Source: Micropterix aruncella
Lineage: Eukaryota > Arthropoda > Insecta > Lepidoptera > Micropterigidae
Assembly (NCBI GenBank): GCA_944548615.1
Contig: OX155980.1
Span: forward strand, 2,475,884 to 2,539,883
Reading direction: 5' to 3'
Length of the DNA: 64,000 bases
The first letter of the stretch is position 1. Each line of letters opens with the position of its first letter. Below, one piece after another: positions 1 to 10,310 of this stretch. Position numbers and translations under genes: made by a program. A model generated the notes under the pieces. The model was not told the origin of the DNA. It saw only the letters and a program-made list of their open reading frames with translations, and ran no database searches.

Positions 1-119
1 CGAACGCAAAGACGTAAAACAGGATAGAGTGAGTGGTGTGTGCAAGACGGATTTTCAAAATTACCGCGCTCCGAGACCGGCCCCCCACCACTGTTATAAC
101 CTTGTGGCAGAAGCGGTAT

Positions 120-275
120 GCGGCCTACCCGCAAAACAACGGATTGACAGCTCTTCAGTCTACCCTGGACAACGGCTGCTGCAACGTCACCGAAGCGTCG
201 GGTGCTAAAAATTTCACGCGGTAAATTCGTTTTCTATCCTATTTATAATGTCAAACAACCGCGATAGTCTTTGAT
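120..275. repeat. dispersed repeat, partner of 26322-26535
   Basis: This stretch contains the words CCTGGACAACGGC, ACCGAAGCGTCGGGTGCT and GCGGTAAATTCGTTTT, then CTATTTATAATGTCAAACA. All recur around 26322-26535, where the left arm is in inverted orientation. The phrase CCGAA(A)CGTCGG resembles one seen in Penelope-like and other insect repeats, but no reverse transcriptase is nearby, so no class is assigned. No host gene is supported in positions 1-377. Confidence 0.5.
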
Positions 276-377
276 TTTATAATGTGGTATTACTTTCTTT
301 TAAGGAAAGAAAACTCCAAGGTCTAAAGATTTAGCAAGATTAGATAGTAAAATTTGCTAACCTAAGGATTAAAGGTG

Positions 378-986
378 TGTAACGGACCTTAAGTCCACTA
401 CATACGAGCAACAAATGCATCGATTTCCAGTGAAATCCACTGACATAACTCAGCTATTATTTTGACTCGTGCAGCTATGAATCAGCACGATGAAACAATA
501 CTTTTACTCAGAATATTTCAAATTGCATCATTGCACGGCCTATATAAACCGGCCAAAAAGCAACCAAATTATCAGTCCCCGATTGATCACCTTCCCCCAA
601 GGTTGCGACGGCATATCCGGTACCCCTCTACGAGGTCGCTCAACGGATCCGGCTCCTTGGTTTCCTTTCCTTATTCTCCCTGAGTCTCGAAGCATCTGTA
701 ATCCCACAGACTCGAGCCGTGCCCAGTACAAGATACTAGGAGCACCCATACAATCCTCATCCACTTTCCTACATACCCTAACCTCCGTCGCGCAACCCTC
801 GCGTCTCGATAAAGTAATCCCTCTCGTTAATTCGGCAAGCGTTATAACTAGCAATATTCAATCGATTCAATCAATAAATATCTTCTGTTTCATCAAAACC
901 GCCATTAAATGCGGAGATAACTCGTAAGTTGACACCACCACATCACGTCGAATAATTTGGAGTCTTGTGAGGGGTGGTCCCTCACA
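378..986 (+). mobile_element. solo LTR, family S, 609 bp
   Basis: The element begins TGTAACGG and ends CCCTCACA, the TG...CA rule of LTRs. It is flanked by a 4-bp target duplication, GGTG (374-377 and 987-990). A TATA box lies at 541-548 in the word TATATAAACCGG. The last ~30 bases carry a hairpin, GTGAGGG...CCCTCAC, just before the end. The same TATA word and terminal hairpin occur in the LTR at 28794-29473. There is no internal region or second LTR, so this is a solo LTR left by recombination. The open frames inside it are not genes. A 4-bp duplication suits Ty3/Gypsy or BEL/Pao; the class is inferred. Confidence 0.8.
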
Positions 987-1054
987 GGTGTGTACACTGT
1001 ACAGTCTAGCTTTTGCGTTGTCCACGATCGTATTATATATTAATGTCACATATA

Positions 1055-1240
1055 CGAAAAAGTTATTAGCGAATAGGTAAAAAAGAGTGCAAATTTATTT
1101 GAGGATTCTTATTCCCCAGTCAATAAAAACCTACCCAGTATATTTGTTTTACGAGTTTTTTAAAACCATTAATCTCCCATGCTCGAAGGGAGGGGAGCCA
1201 ATGTCAAACTTTTGACTAGGCTTTAAAAAATCGTAGATTC
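1055..1240. repeat. dispersed repeat, partner of 15190-15380
   Basis: The sequence runs parallel to 15190-15380. Shared words include GAGTGCAAAT, TTATTCCCC, CCAGTATAT, GTTTT(A/G)(C/T)GAGTTTTTTAAA and GTCAA..TTTTG. Divergence is moderate. No coding potential is seen and the family is unknown. Confidence 0.55.
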
Positions 1241-1317
1241 GGGGTAGTTTACGGAAACCACTTTTAGAGCTGTTTTTCTTTGTTGATTCTACTGAAATAT
1301 CATATTGTTATCAAATC

Positions 1318-2339
1318 GGGAGGTTATGGGCCCTTAGGGAGCTAATAGGCCGTTGCTGAGTTGGCGACGAAGACCCATTCTGTCCAGGGTTTATCACACT
1401 CACGGGTCTACACCCATCCGGCGGCCTAAACGCATGAAGTGCGAGCCTGGGCAGGACGCTGGCCTTAGGGGTAGTTTCCCCTAGGAGTCAACCTTCTGGC
1501 GCTCCTGGATGGTTTGCGAACCGTGCGGCGTAAGCCAATCGATTGTGCACTCTAACAACTTGGGTTGTCGACTACAGCGGGCGAGCCCGTCACCTCAGGA
1601 AGTTTTAACGATTAGTCGTTCTATCTCCCTGGAGTGAGCGTAGAAGACTTGGGGACAAAACAGTCCACCATCTAGCTACGTCACAAGCCCGTAAGAGGCC
1701 AACGCCTTAACCGCGATATAGCCAGGAATGTTACCTGGCGGGCCGACACTCACGCCCTTACTTCCAATTGTGACCAGATTACTCGGGTCTCTCGATTTGT
1801 TACGAGTTCAAGGTCGCTTGCGCGGTCCTCTCCGGCGTCCTTTGCCCAGCTGTTCACCCAGGATCGGATGGCCGATGGTCGTTTCAAGAGCAGTCGCCGT
1901 AAGGTCCGCAACCACCCCAGCTCTATAGGAAACAGTACAGCTTCCAGACTCCCCCAGGATTCACCTGTTCACCCAGGATCGGCTACCCGATCCTGGGTGA
2001 ACAGCCGGGCAAAGTATGCCGTGGTCCGCGATAGATTCGGCAGACACCACATCACCGTTACGTAAGAGAGAGGACCGCTCAAGCGACCTAGAGCCTTTAG
2101 TCAGTCGGGAGACCGAAGTAATCTGGTTGAAACTGAAAGTAAGGGTGCGATTGTCGGCCCGCTTGTTGATTAACCTGGTTATCTCGCGGTAAGGCGTTGG
2201 CTTCTTACGGGTATGTGGTGGAGCTTGACGGTGAACTGTTTTGTCCAAGTCTTCTGCGCTCACTTCACGGGAGATAGAACGACCAATCGTTAAAACTTCC
2301 TGAGGTGACGGGTTCGCCCGTTGTAATTGACAACTCTGT
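1318..2339 (-). mobile_element. F-family retroposon, rearranged copy F1
   Basis: The locus is bounded by a 13-bp direct repeat, TTGTTATCAA(A/G)TC (1305-1317 and 2340-2352, one mismatch), read as a target duplication. On the minus strand it starts ACAGAGTTGTCAATTACAAC and ends near GGGAGCTAA. Positions 1338-1550 are the reverse complement of the distal part of the family. From 1553 a second, plus-strand piece starts with GTTGTCGACTAC and runs to about 1982, where it meets an inverted arm. The result is a fold-back of about 780 bp. No TIR of the DNA-transposon kind is present. Short frames inside (60-100 codons) are not convincing genes. Confidence 0.65.
1965..2004. repeat. perfect 18-bp hairpin at the F1 fold-back centre
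   Basis: CTGTTCACCCAGGATCGG (1965-1982) is followed by the loop CTAC and its exact reverse complement (1987-2004). It marks the point where the plus and minus arms of F-family sequence meet. Confidence 0.9.
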
Positions 2340-2476
2340 TTGTTATCAAGTCACTTAGACTTCATGCTGCTCTTACATAGCTAAACTATAGTTTGTGATG
2401 GATCCACTTCCACTATGGCTACAATTCATAATCATAGACCTAAGATTAAAATCTTAGAAAACGTTTTTATAATAAA

Positions 2477-2640
2477 CTAGCTGTACCCTGCGCGCGTTGC
2501 TACGCCAAATCGGTCGCATTCGAAATTGAATGGAGGTAGAGGAGGTAAGAGTAAAGTAGATAAATGAATCTGCTTTTCGAGCTAGTTGTATAATATGTGT
2601 CCTAATTGAAAAATGCTTTATAATAGGACATGGTTTCGCA
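2477..2640 (-). mobile_element. possible Helitron 3' end
   Basis: A(CTAG)CTGTACCCTGCGCGCG at 2476 looks like the reverse complement of a Helitron 3' end: a GC-rich hairpin region and CTAG followed by T. The other end was not found; 2640 is a guess. Confidence 0.35.
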
Positions 2641-2693
2641 AAGTAGAAACAAACATTGTGATATTGAATTTATATGAATATTTCTATGAATAT

Positions 2694-3284
2694 TAAGCTA
2701 TTGCATGAATATTAAGCTATTGCTAAGGCCAGCGCGGCGACCGAATGAACAAATTTCTTAACGAAAATTAATAATTTTAAACTGATGATTACGTCTAAAC
2801 GAGTACTGCCTACGATTCGAAAAAAATATATATTAAACAAGAACATTTTCCTAATATTCTTATCTTTGAATATTTTATATTTTGTTTATATTACATAGTG
2901 TAATTAATTTGTGAAATTAGGTCTAACCGAACACAAAAACGACTACTACGCAAATACTATCTGGCGTATTATTATGAAACCTGCACCATTTTAAAGATAA
3001 TTTAATTATCTATCTTTTTATCTACGATTTTTTTCGAATAATCCGGTTTTTTGCTTTATCGAATAAAAATTCGTGCGCGGCGCTCTATCGGAAGACGTTT
3101 AAATTATTCCGAATCATTTGCTACCGCAGCCGCAAATGATTCGGAATAATTTCAACGTTTTCCGATAGAGCGCAGTTATCTGATATCAGAAAAAATAAAA
3201 TTAATAAATAATTATAATTGCATAAGTTGTTAAAAATGCTATGCAATAGCTTTACCGCGGCAGTCCCCGAGTGCCACACGTATT
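2694..3284 (+). mobile_element. H element copy 1
   Basis: This is one of twelve copies of a ~590-bp non-coding element. Family hallmarks: a 5' sub-terminal AAGCTATTGCATAGC (damaged here by a short local duplication), a central hairpin whose ~20-bp arms read AAATTATTCCGAATCATTTG and its complement, and a 3' sub-terminal GCTATGCAATAGCTT, the exact inverse of the 5' motif. A GC-rich terminal hairpin, GGCAGTCCCCGAGTGCC, follows, then ACACGTATT. Copies end in T-runs and lack obvious target duplications. This layout resembles Helentron-associated (HINE) elements, which is an inference; a MITE-like class is the alternative. Confidence 0.85.
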
Positions 3285-3880
3285 TTTTTTTCTATGAATA
3301 TGTATCTATGAATATCTAGTATGTTATCGTTTTATAAAAATAGAAATAAGGATTTGTGTGCACACGAGGGAGGTTTCCGAATACAAGTTACTGCGAAATG
3401 CATGTAGCTGATGATATAATAGCGGTAATATGGAGACAAAGGAAAGCCTGATTATACACGAACACTGTGTATTATCTATGTCTCTGTCGCGTCTCCCTCA
3501 GCTCGAACAGGCGTATTATAAACGATTTGGCATTTCAATCGCAATCACATTGTTAATTTCAGAATAATAATTGGGAAATCTATCCTTTTGAGTCCGATCA
3601 AAACGAGAATCGGTCATGTCCTTATCGCCATTACGAATCGTGTTTCTGTCACAAAATCCACATTTGGCAGCTGGGGAGGCAGGCATAGGGCGTTCGCTCG
3701 CGTGGTGTGCTTTTTTATTTAATCACGGTATTTTTTGTTAGTTTCTAAGTGAAAATGAAAAAAAAATATAGTTCAACGTTTCTAGACAGACTGTAAAAAG
3801 GCGTTGTAGTAACATTGTTCGATAAATTTTAACTTTCCTCCTTCTTGTGTTTATAAAGATAATGTTTGGAATCAAGTTTT
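3285..3880. other. unannotated spacer
   Basis: AT-rich spacer between two H copies. It starts with short TATGAATAT repeats that also flank copy 1 on its left. I see no gene or element end. Confidence 0.5.
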
Positions 3881-4443
3881 TAAGCTATTGCATAGCTTTT
3901 ATCGCGGGCCTAGGCCAGCGCGGCGACCGAATGAAGAAATTTCTTAACGAAAATGAATGATTTTAAACTGATAATTACGTCTAAACGTGTACTGCTTACG
4001 ATTTGAAAAAAATATATGTTAAACAAGAACATTTTCCTAATATTCTTAGCTTTGAATATTTTAGATTTTGTTTATATTACATAGTGTAATTAATTTGTGA
4101 AATTAGGTCTAACCGAACACAAAAACGACTACTACCCAAAGTCTTGCTGGCGTATTATTATGAAACCTGCACCATTTGAAAGATAATCTATCTTTTTATC
4201 TACGCATTTTTTTGAATAATTGTTTTTTTTTGCTTTATCGAATAAAAAATTCGTGAGCGGCGCTCTATCGGAAGACGTTTAAAATTTTCCGAACATTTTC
4301 CAATCATATTTTTTTCGAATCGAAAGCAGTACTCGTTTAGACGTAATTATCAGTTTAAAATCATTAATTTTCGTTAAGAAATTTCTTCATTCGGTCGCCG
4401 CGCTGGCCTACTAGGCCCGCGATAAAAGCTATGCAATAGCTTA
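3881..4443. mobile_element. H element copy 2, fold-back form
   Basis: Positions 3881-4300 are the left two-thirds of an H element in plus orientation. At about 4308 it switches to the reverse complement of the H left end, finishing TAAAAGCTATGCAATAGCTTA at 4443. Both termini are therefore H left ends, giving ~135-bp inverted arms. The 3' terminal hairpin is missing. Confidence 0.85.
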
Positions 4444-4538
4444 AAAATAATAGGCCCTGAAATAACAATACAATTGCCAATTATTATTAGAAGCCTAATA
4501 TTGAAAGTAGATAAGGGATAAAATCATTATATTATTAA

Positions 4539-5263
4539 CTAGCTGACCCGTGCCCACTTCGTTGGGCGGTAAAACTTTTTACTTGTGATGAAATTATGAG
4601 TGTGGTTCGGTTAGTACTGAGGGCTATGATTTATTTCCTGACTGCCAAAAGAAGGGTTATATTTTTACTGCATATGAATGTATGTATTTGCATGCCAATT
4701 TGACTATATTACCGTTACTTGTGAGTGTCTTCTTGTGAGTGTCTTAATTGTGAGTGTCTTATCTCTTTAACCATTTATGCAGTAAAAGGGAAAAGTCTTT
4801 TGTTTTAAACACTTGAAACGATAAATTTACTTATTTTGATATGAATTCATAATTGTTGATAATATGACCAATAAACATGACCTAACGATTTAAATTATTT
4901 TTTAAATTTAAAAAACTACTTTTTGTGACTTAAATATAAAATTAAGACATATGCTGTCGCTGACTTTTTTGTAGGCATTATCAAGCTCTACAACTTTTCT
5001 CTAGAACTTAATCATATATCTCTCATCGTTAAGGCAGCGTTAGTTAGAAACGTTTTCGTTCGACCGCTTATTCTCCGACTTACTTTACAAATCCGACTAC
5101 CACGAAAAAGTTTTTTTTATTTTTCGGATTAATATATAGTCTATGATACCCACAAATAATGTGGCTTTCTATTGGTAAAATAATTGTCAAAATCGGTTCA
5201 GTAGATCCAGAGATTACTTCCTACAACCTCATAAACTTTACCTCTTTATAATATTAGTATAGA
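4539..5263 (-). mobile_element. Helitron copy I, non-autonomous
   Basis: Read on the minus strand it starts TCTATACTAATATTATAA directly after an A. It ends with a hairpin of the GCCCAACGAAGTGGGC type, then ACGGGTCAGCTAG, followed by T. This is the canonical Helitron layout: 5' TC, 3' hairpin plus CTAG, insertion between A and T. It has no coding capacity. Further copies lie at 56302-57646 and 62888-63628. Confidence 0.85.
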
Positions 5264-5667
5264 TATAATATGGGGAAAAACATAGATTTTAAAAAATGGT
5301 AAAGGCAAAAAAAAATTTTTGTATAATCCAGCTCATCCAGTATGAATTTTTAATATCGTTTATATTCGCTTCTATTGCCGTTAAGCATTATGAATGTGAA
5401 ATGTTTTCTTTGGCGCATTGCAGATTTCCAGAGGTGTTATATATATAGAAAAAAAGGGGGTGCGTAATAGGCTTAAAGTTGCAGGGCGGCTGGCCTTTGT
5501 TGGTCTCAGGAGATTTCACCCAAAGGCAAAGTTTGCGGTGTATTAGACGGAAAACAAATAAAAGCAATACGTGCGGCATGGGCCTGAGCTTACATACTTA
5601 CCACTAGGAGATATTTCCGCGACAGACTGAAAAAAAACACTCAGTTTGGGATGCCTGGTAGGGAAGT
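5264..5667. other. unannotated spacer
   Basis: AT-rich sequence with no element end or convincing gene. The open frame near 5388-5579 is not recognised. Confidence 0.5.
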
Positions 5668-6136
5668 TATTTTTATTTTTATTTTTTATTTTTCGGAAAA
5701 CTTACAGCGTTTTATACTTAATTCTAACATATGTTATACAAATCTAAGGCCAATTAAAAGTTTTTAAAAATAAACTAAAACTTTTGTTACAGCGCAATGA
5801 GCTATGAAAAAAATGCAGATTTAAGTACGGGGAAAGGGAAGCCACATTATGAGTTATGTAGATGTATTTAAGATATAGGATGTTATATACCATACATACA
5901 TATATACATACATACACGTGCACAAATAATATATTAATATAAATAATACGATAAAGTAACAATAAAATATAAAAGTATAGTTATTATAAATATATATAAT
6001 ATACATCACAATGTATTTATAATGTTAATAAACATATGAACTTTTATAGAAAATATTATACTGGCTAGAAAGCATTGTTATAGTGTAGTAACCATTTTAC
6101 CACAGCCTACGTACCTAGCGGACGACGAAATACCAA

Positions 6137-6626
6137 TCAAACCCGAAGGCTGTTTATCGTATTTCTAATTTCTTCGAAGCAAGTATTTGAAGATAAATTA
6201 AAAATATCCAAACATTGAAAGTTTAGGTTATATGATCGAAGTGCTCTATTAAAATACATATTTTGACCATAATTGGTATTGACTCTTGGTAGATAAAATA
6301 AATTGCGAGCCCTTGTCTTATTATTTGGGATTCGGTAGGAGATTCTGCCAACAGAATAGGGACTGTCTATTTTATTATTAATAATGTTGTACAGAAAACG
6401 TTTAACATATTGGAGGCGCCTATCCTCTAGTGAGACCATGTTATGACGGTTAAGTCTCTCTGAGTAACTTTCGGAGGTTTGAAACGATTTGAAATCAAGA
6501 TGTCTCATGAAGTACTTCTGGAGTCTCTCCACTCTATTTTTATAGACTGTATACAGAGGCGACCAAATAATAGATCCGTATTCGAAAATGCTGCGTACAT
6601 AGGAAAAGTATAAAATCTTAAGGGTT
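6137..6626 (-). pseudogene. LINE reverse transcriptase, C-terminal end
   Basis: On the minus strand the frame reads through FEYGSIIWSP, RVERLQ, NRHNMVSLEDRR and RVNTNYGQN and closes at 6137. These are hallmark words of the region after the RT thumb in insect Jockey/CR1-type LINEs. The reading is open for ~160 codons, but its upstream part is separated by the LTR at 6627-7225. It is a dead fragment without endonuclease or RT palm. Similar C-termini occur at 60627-60936 and in copy A of the TTAA transposon. Confidence 0.7.
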
Positions 6627-7225
6627 TGTGAGAGTGGCTACCCTTCACTAGACTCCAATTGATTGTGAGCGAAGGGTGGATCTCTTCGTGAAGTTTTCTC
6701 CGTGAATGAAAGTCGTGGATGTCGAAGTAGAAGTATTTAATCAGAAGGTTGAAGTTAGTCGCCAGTTCTTAACGCCTTGATTGTTAATTCGCCGTGGTGT
6801 AGTAGTGTGGGCGCGAGCTGTAGCCGTAGTAGTGTGTCCGAAGTGTGTAGTCGAGGAGCGAGGCTTGACGATCGGTATCGCGGATAATGCAGGTACTGCT
6901 TGATAATGACGTGTAGTCGCGATAACTGTCCACTGAGGGGACGATGTGTAGAGCGCGGTAACTATCCGCCAAGGGAATGATATCGATCGATTGAAATGTA
7001 CTACGTTTTATACCGTAAGCGGTGATGTAATAGCTATGAGTGGGGTGCGACATCTGAATCGATCAGAAGAAATGACATGAGTCATCGCTTGACTGTGCAT
7101 GAATTGCCGAATTTAGTTGGAAATTAACTGCAGCTGAATCGTGTAGATTTGAGCGAGTTTGCGGTTTACATTCTATGGAAATTACTTTTTTGTTGTGGGT
7201 ATGTTGGACCGACAGGGCTCCAACA
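6627..7225 (-). mobile_element. solo LTR, related to family S, 599 bp
   Basis: On the minus strand it starts TGTTGGAGCCC and ends CCACTCTCACA. The 4-bp target duplication is GGTT (6623-6626 and 7226-7229). Excision with one GGTT rejoins the LINE codons on both sides in frame, which fixes the borders. The last ~50 bases resemble the ends of the LTRs at 378-986 and 28794-29473: GGAGTC, then AGTGAAGGGT, then CTCACA. A 90-codon frame inside (6784-7053, minus) is not recognised as a gene. Confidence 0.8.
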
Positions 7226-7229
7226 GGTT

Positions 7230-7377
7230 TTTACATCGCTAAACGGTTTACACACTCGCTGGATGAATCCTAACATTTTGTTAGCTTTTCCGGTAGCATA
7301 GTCAATGTGTTTATCAAACAGCAGTTTATTATCTAATACTAAACCCAGATCGCGCACCTCACTCTTATGTGAGAATT
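7230..7377 (-). pseudogene. LINE reverse transcriptase, thumb fragment
   Basis: The minus strand encodes RDLGLVLDNKLLFDKHIDY and KANKMLGFIQR, the 'RDLGV.LD.kL.F..Hi' motif after the palm of Jockey/CR1-type RTs. It continues into the C-terminal part at 6137-6626 once the LTR is removed. The 5' side ends in unrelated sequence near 7377, which marks the truncation. Confidence 0.7.
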
Positions 7378-7402
7378 CCTCTTTTGTTCAAATCGCTTCA
7401 AG

Positions 7403-7435
7403 TATATCGCAACATTCTAAGAATGTTGCGATATA
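7403..7435. repeat. 16-bp palindrome
   Basis: TATATCGCAACATTCT (7403-7418), one A, then its exact reverse complement (7420-7435). It lies next to the 5' truncation point of the LINE tail. Function unknown. Confidence 0.85.
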
Positions 7436-7841
7436 ACCCTGTCTCGATTTATATTCAACCCCGCTGATAAATATGAAATGTTAAAACCCATCATCATCTC
7501 AAATTAACCCGGCGAGGATGTGGTCCAAAAAAAGTACTACGATAAAAATGTGTTTGTTTGTTTCTACCCTTTATTGCGAAATTTCAAAATGGGCGGTTTT
7601 ACTGGCATATGACAATTTCTTACAACCAACCCTACTATGAAGTTTTTACATGTATGTAGGTATTTATTTATTAAAGAAAATCACATTTTTCACGGCTGTA
7701 CATTGTAAATTTAACATTAGAGGCTTAAATGTAAATAATAGCAAAATAGAAAGCACCGCAGACCACAATTTTTTGAAATCAACGCCGCTTAACTAGGCCT
7801 AGGCCTTGTGCATACTTTAGAATACTTGATTTAAAACAAAT

Positions 7842-8429
7842 AAGTATGGCACTCGGGGACTGCCGCGGTAAAGCTATTGCATAGCATTTTTAACAATTTA
7901 TGCAATTATAATTATTTATTGATTTTATTTTTTCTGATATCAGATAACTGCGCTCTATCGGAAAACGTTGAAATTATTCCGAATCATTTGCGGCTGCGGT
8001 AGCAAATGATTCGGAATAATTTAAACGTCTTCTGATAGAGCGCCGCGCACGAATTTTTTATTCGATAAAGCAAAAAAACGGATTATTCGAAAAAAATCGT
8101 AGATAAAATATAGATAATTAAATTATCTTTAAAATGGTGCAGGTTTCATAATAATACGCCAGATAGTATTGCGTAGTAGTCGGTTTTGTGTTCGGTTAGA
8201 CCTAATTTCACAAATTAATTACACTATGTAATATAAACAAAATCTAAAATATTCAAAGCTAAGTATATTAGGAAAATGTTCTTGTTTAACATATATTTTT
8301 TCGAATCGTAAGCAGTACTCGTTTAGACGTAACTATCAGTTTAAAATCATTAATTTCCATTAAGAAATTTCTTCATTCGGTCGCCGCGCTGGCCTACTAG
8401 GCCTGCGATAAAAGCTATGCAATAGCTTA
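7842..8429 (-). mobile_element. H element copy 3
   Basis: Complete copy in minus orientation inside the piggyBac-like element. The terminal hairpin is on the left (GGCACTCGGGGACTGCC) and the AAGCTATTGCATAGC end on the right, with the central hairpin present. The outermost ACGTGT of other copies is degenerate. Confidence 0.9.
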
Positions 8430-8822
8430 AAAATATGCTAGGTATCAAATAATATTAAAAATTAACTAATAGTAATAAACATTGAAATTTGAGTGTAGTG
8501 TGATGTAACTGTAGTGCAGTTTAGTGTGATGTAACTGTAGCTGTTGTGTGCTGGAAAAATAACATTCAATAAATGGTGAAATAATCAAATTGAATATTAT
8601 TAATATAATGTCGTAATAAATACAAAAAAATATAAATAATAATAATAATGAATCGAAATGAATGGAAAAATGATATCGCAATGAATGGTTAAAGAATCAA
8701 ATTTAAATAGTCCGAGGATACAATTGTATATAACATGTCTATGTTACAAGTTAAAATATATATTTCAATATAATTCAATTAAAAAAAGACCAAAAACACA
8801 AGAACAGCGATTTAACAAAATA

Positions 8823-8993
8823 TGCGTGTGACGTGTGTGTAAGTGTGTGTCTTGTTATTGCATTCGATCGACAGAATTTAAAATGCAATTCCGTTAGTTA
8901 GATCCCAACGGAAAATGGTGACCCAGACGGGAATCGAACCCGGAACCTTACAACGTAAGATCAGGCGACCTAACCACTATGCCACCAGCCCGT
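8823..8993 (-). mobile_element. tRNA-derived SINE, copy 1
   Basis: On the minus strand a tRNA-like head carries an A-box-like TGGCATAGTGGTTAGG and a B box GGTTCGATTCC, ending GGGTCACCA. Its 5' GGCCCGG can pair with CTGGGTC, as an acceptor stem would. A tRNA-unrelated body (CCGTTGGGATC...GATCGAATGC) and an AATAACAAGACACACAC tail with CA repeats follow. The anticodon arm is replaced by CCTTACAACGTAAGG, so it is a SINE and not a tRNA gene. A second copy is at 27064. Confidence 0.8.
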
Positions 8994-9118
8994 GAGATTA
9001 ATATGTGGAGGGTCATGATGACCCTCTATTTCATTAATTTTATATTAAGTACTTATTGGTATGTAATAAAAATACTACGGAAATGAAACGTACGAATACG
9101 TTATTAAATAAACATTTT

Positions 9119-9702
9119 TAAGCTATTGCAGAGCTTTTATCGCGGGCCTAGGCCATTGCGGCGACCGAATGAAGAAATTTCTCAACGAAAATTAATGATT
9201 TTAAACTGATAATTACATCTAAACGAGTACTGCTTACGATTCGAAAAAAATATATGTTAAACAAGAACATTTTCCTAATATTCTTAGCTTTGAATATTTT
9301 AGATTTTGTTTATATTACATAGTGTAATTAATTTGTGAAATTAGGTCTAACCGAACACAAAAACGACTACTACGCAAATACTATCTGGCGTATTATTATG
9401 AAACCTGCACCATTTTAAAGATAATTTAATTTTTATATCTTTTTATCTACGATTTTTTTCGAATAATCCGTTTTTTTTGCTTTATCGAATAAAAAAATCG
9501 TGCGCGGCGCTCTATCGGAAGACGTTTAAATTATTCCGAATCATTTGCTACCGCAGCCGCAAATGATTCGGAATAATTTCAACGTTTTCCGATAGAGCGC
9601 AGTTATCTGATATCAGAAAAAAATTATTATTGTAATTGCATAAGTTGTTAAAAATGCTATGCAATAGCTTTACCGCGGCAGTCCCCGAGTGCCACACGTA
9701 TT
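9119..9702 (+). mobile_element. H element copy 4
   Basis: Complete plus-orientation copy inside the piggyBac-like element, facing copy 3. One change in the 5' motif (GCAGAGC for GCATAGC). Central hairpin, inverse 3' motif and terminal hairpin are intact, and it ends in a T-run. Confidence 0.9.
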
Positions 9703-10310
9703 TTTATTAAAAAAATACTATTATAAGTGACAAGTTTTATTATTTTTAACATACAAAAAGTCTAAAAAATAATTGACTTAAGCAGGACTCTGTTACACAC
9801 TTTAAAAAAACAACAAAAACAAACTATTTCATAAAACTAATATTTTTTAAGGCACTCTAGAAGAGATCGATCACTTCTCATTACAAAACTACTACTTCAG
9901 ATTTTAAATATAATAATCATCTCGGTTGACAGAACGGAAAAATATGTGCTTGATAAATGAACGAATGACACCTTTCGCAAATATTCATATATATTCATCA
10001 TAAATATACTTATTCGACATTGCACAGAACACTGTTAGCGGTTATATTTTTCAAATTAATGCCTTGAAAAATGGCACAAAATTGCTACGTCGTGGTTGTA
10101 GAAGGGTCATAAATGCCCTTTTTGCGTTCGCGTTCTACCTATCTCCATCCGCAGGCGGCAGCCGATTGAGTGGTAGCTCGCAGATGGAAAGAAAATGCAA
10201 TAGCTCCACCTACTAAGAAGTTCAACAGTGTACGACTGCTGGACAAAATACTATACACAAAACAAAATAAGCAGGGTCAAATTGACCCATCCACATCCTC
10301 GCCGGGTTAA

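Larger units (their letters stand above)
5668..7377 (-). mobile_element. 5'-truncated LINE tail (Jockey/CR1-like), split by a solo LTR
   Basis: A non-LTR retrotransposon 3' part on the minus strand. The A-rich 3' tail corresponds to the T-rich run at about 5668-5695, followed by ~440 bp of 3' UTR-like sequence and the reverse-transcriptase C-terminus. The element is cut at about 7377, as usual for incomplete reverse transcription. A 599-bp solo LTR (6627-7225) sits in the coding part. Removing it with one 4-bp duplication restores the reading frame across the junction. The clade is inferred from conserved tail motifs only. Confidence 0.7.
7508..10306. mobile_element. piggyBac-like element, decayed, TTAA target site
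   Basis: The inverted termini CCCGGCGAGGATGTGG (7508-7523) and its exact complement (10291-10306) are each flanked by TTAA (7504-7507 and 10307-10310). A TTAA target and termini starting CCC are typical of piggyBac. No transposase frame survives, so it is a deletion derivative moved in trans or a decayed copy. Two H elements (7842-8429 and 9119-9702) and a SINE (8861-8993) inserted later; the unnested body is about 1.5 kb. A GAGGGTCAT-G-ATGACCCTC palindrome lies at 9008-9026 and a GGGTCAAATTGACCC word near the right end. Confidence 0.8.

Noticed and set aside
490..927. 145-codon open frame as a host gene
   Set aside because: It lies wholly within a TSD-flanked solo LTR and has no recognisable motif.
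8861..8993. Functional tRNA gene
   Set aside because: A and B boxes are present, but the anticodon arm is a palindrome and a SINE body and CA-rich tail follow; a second copy exists at 27064.
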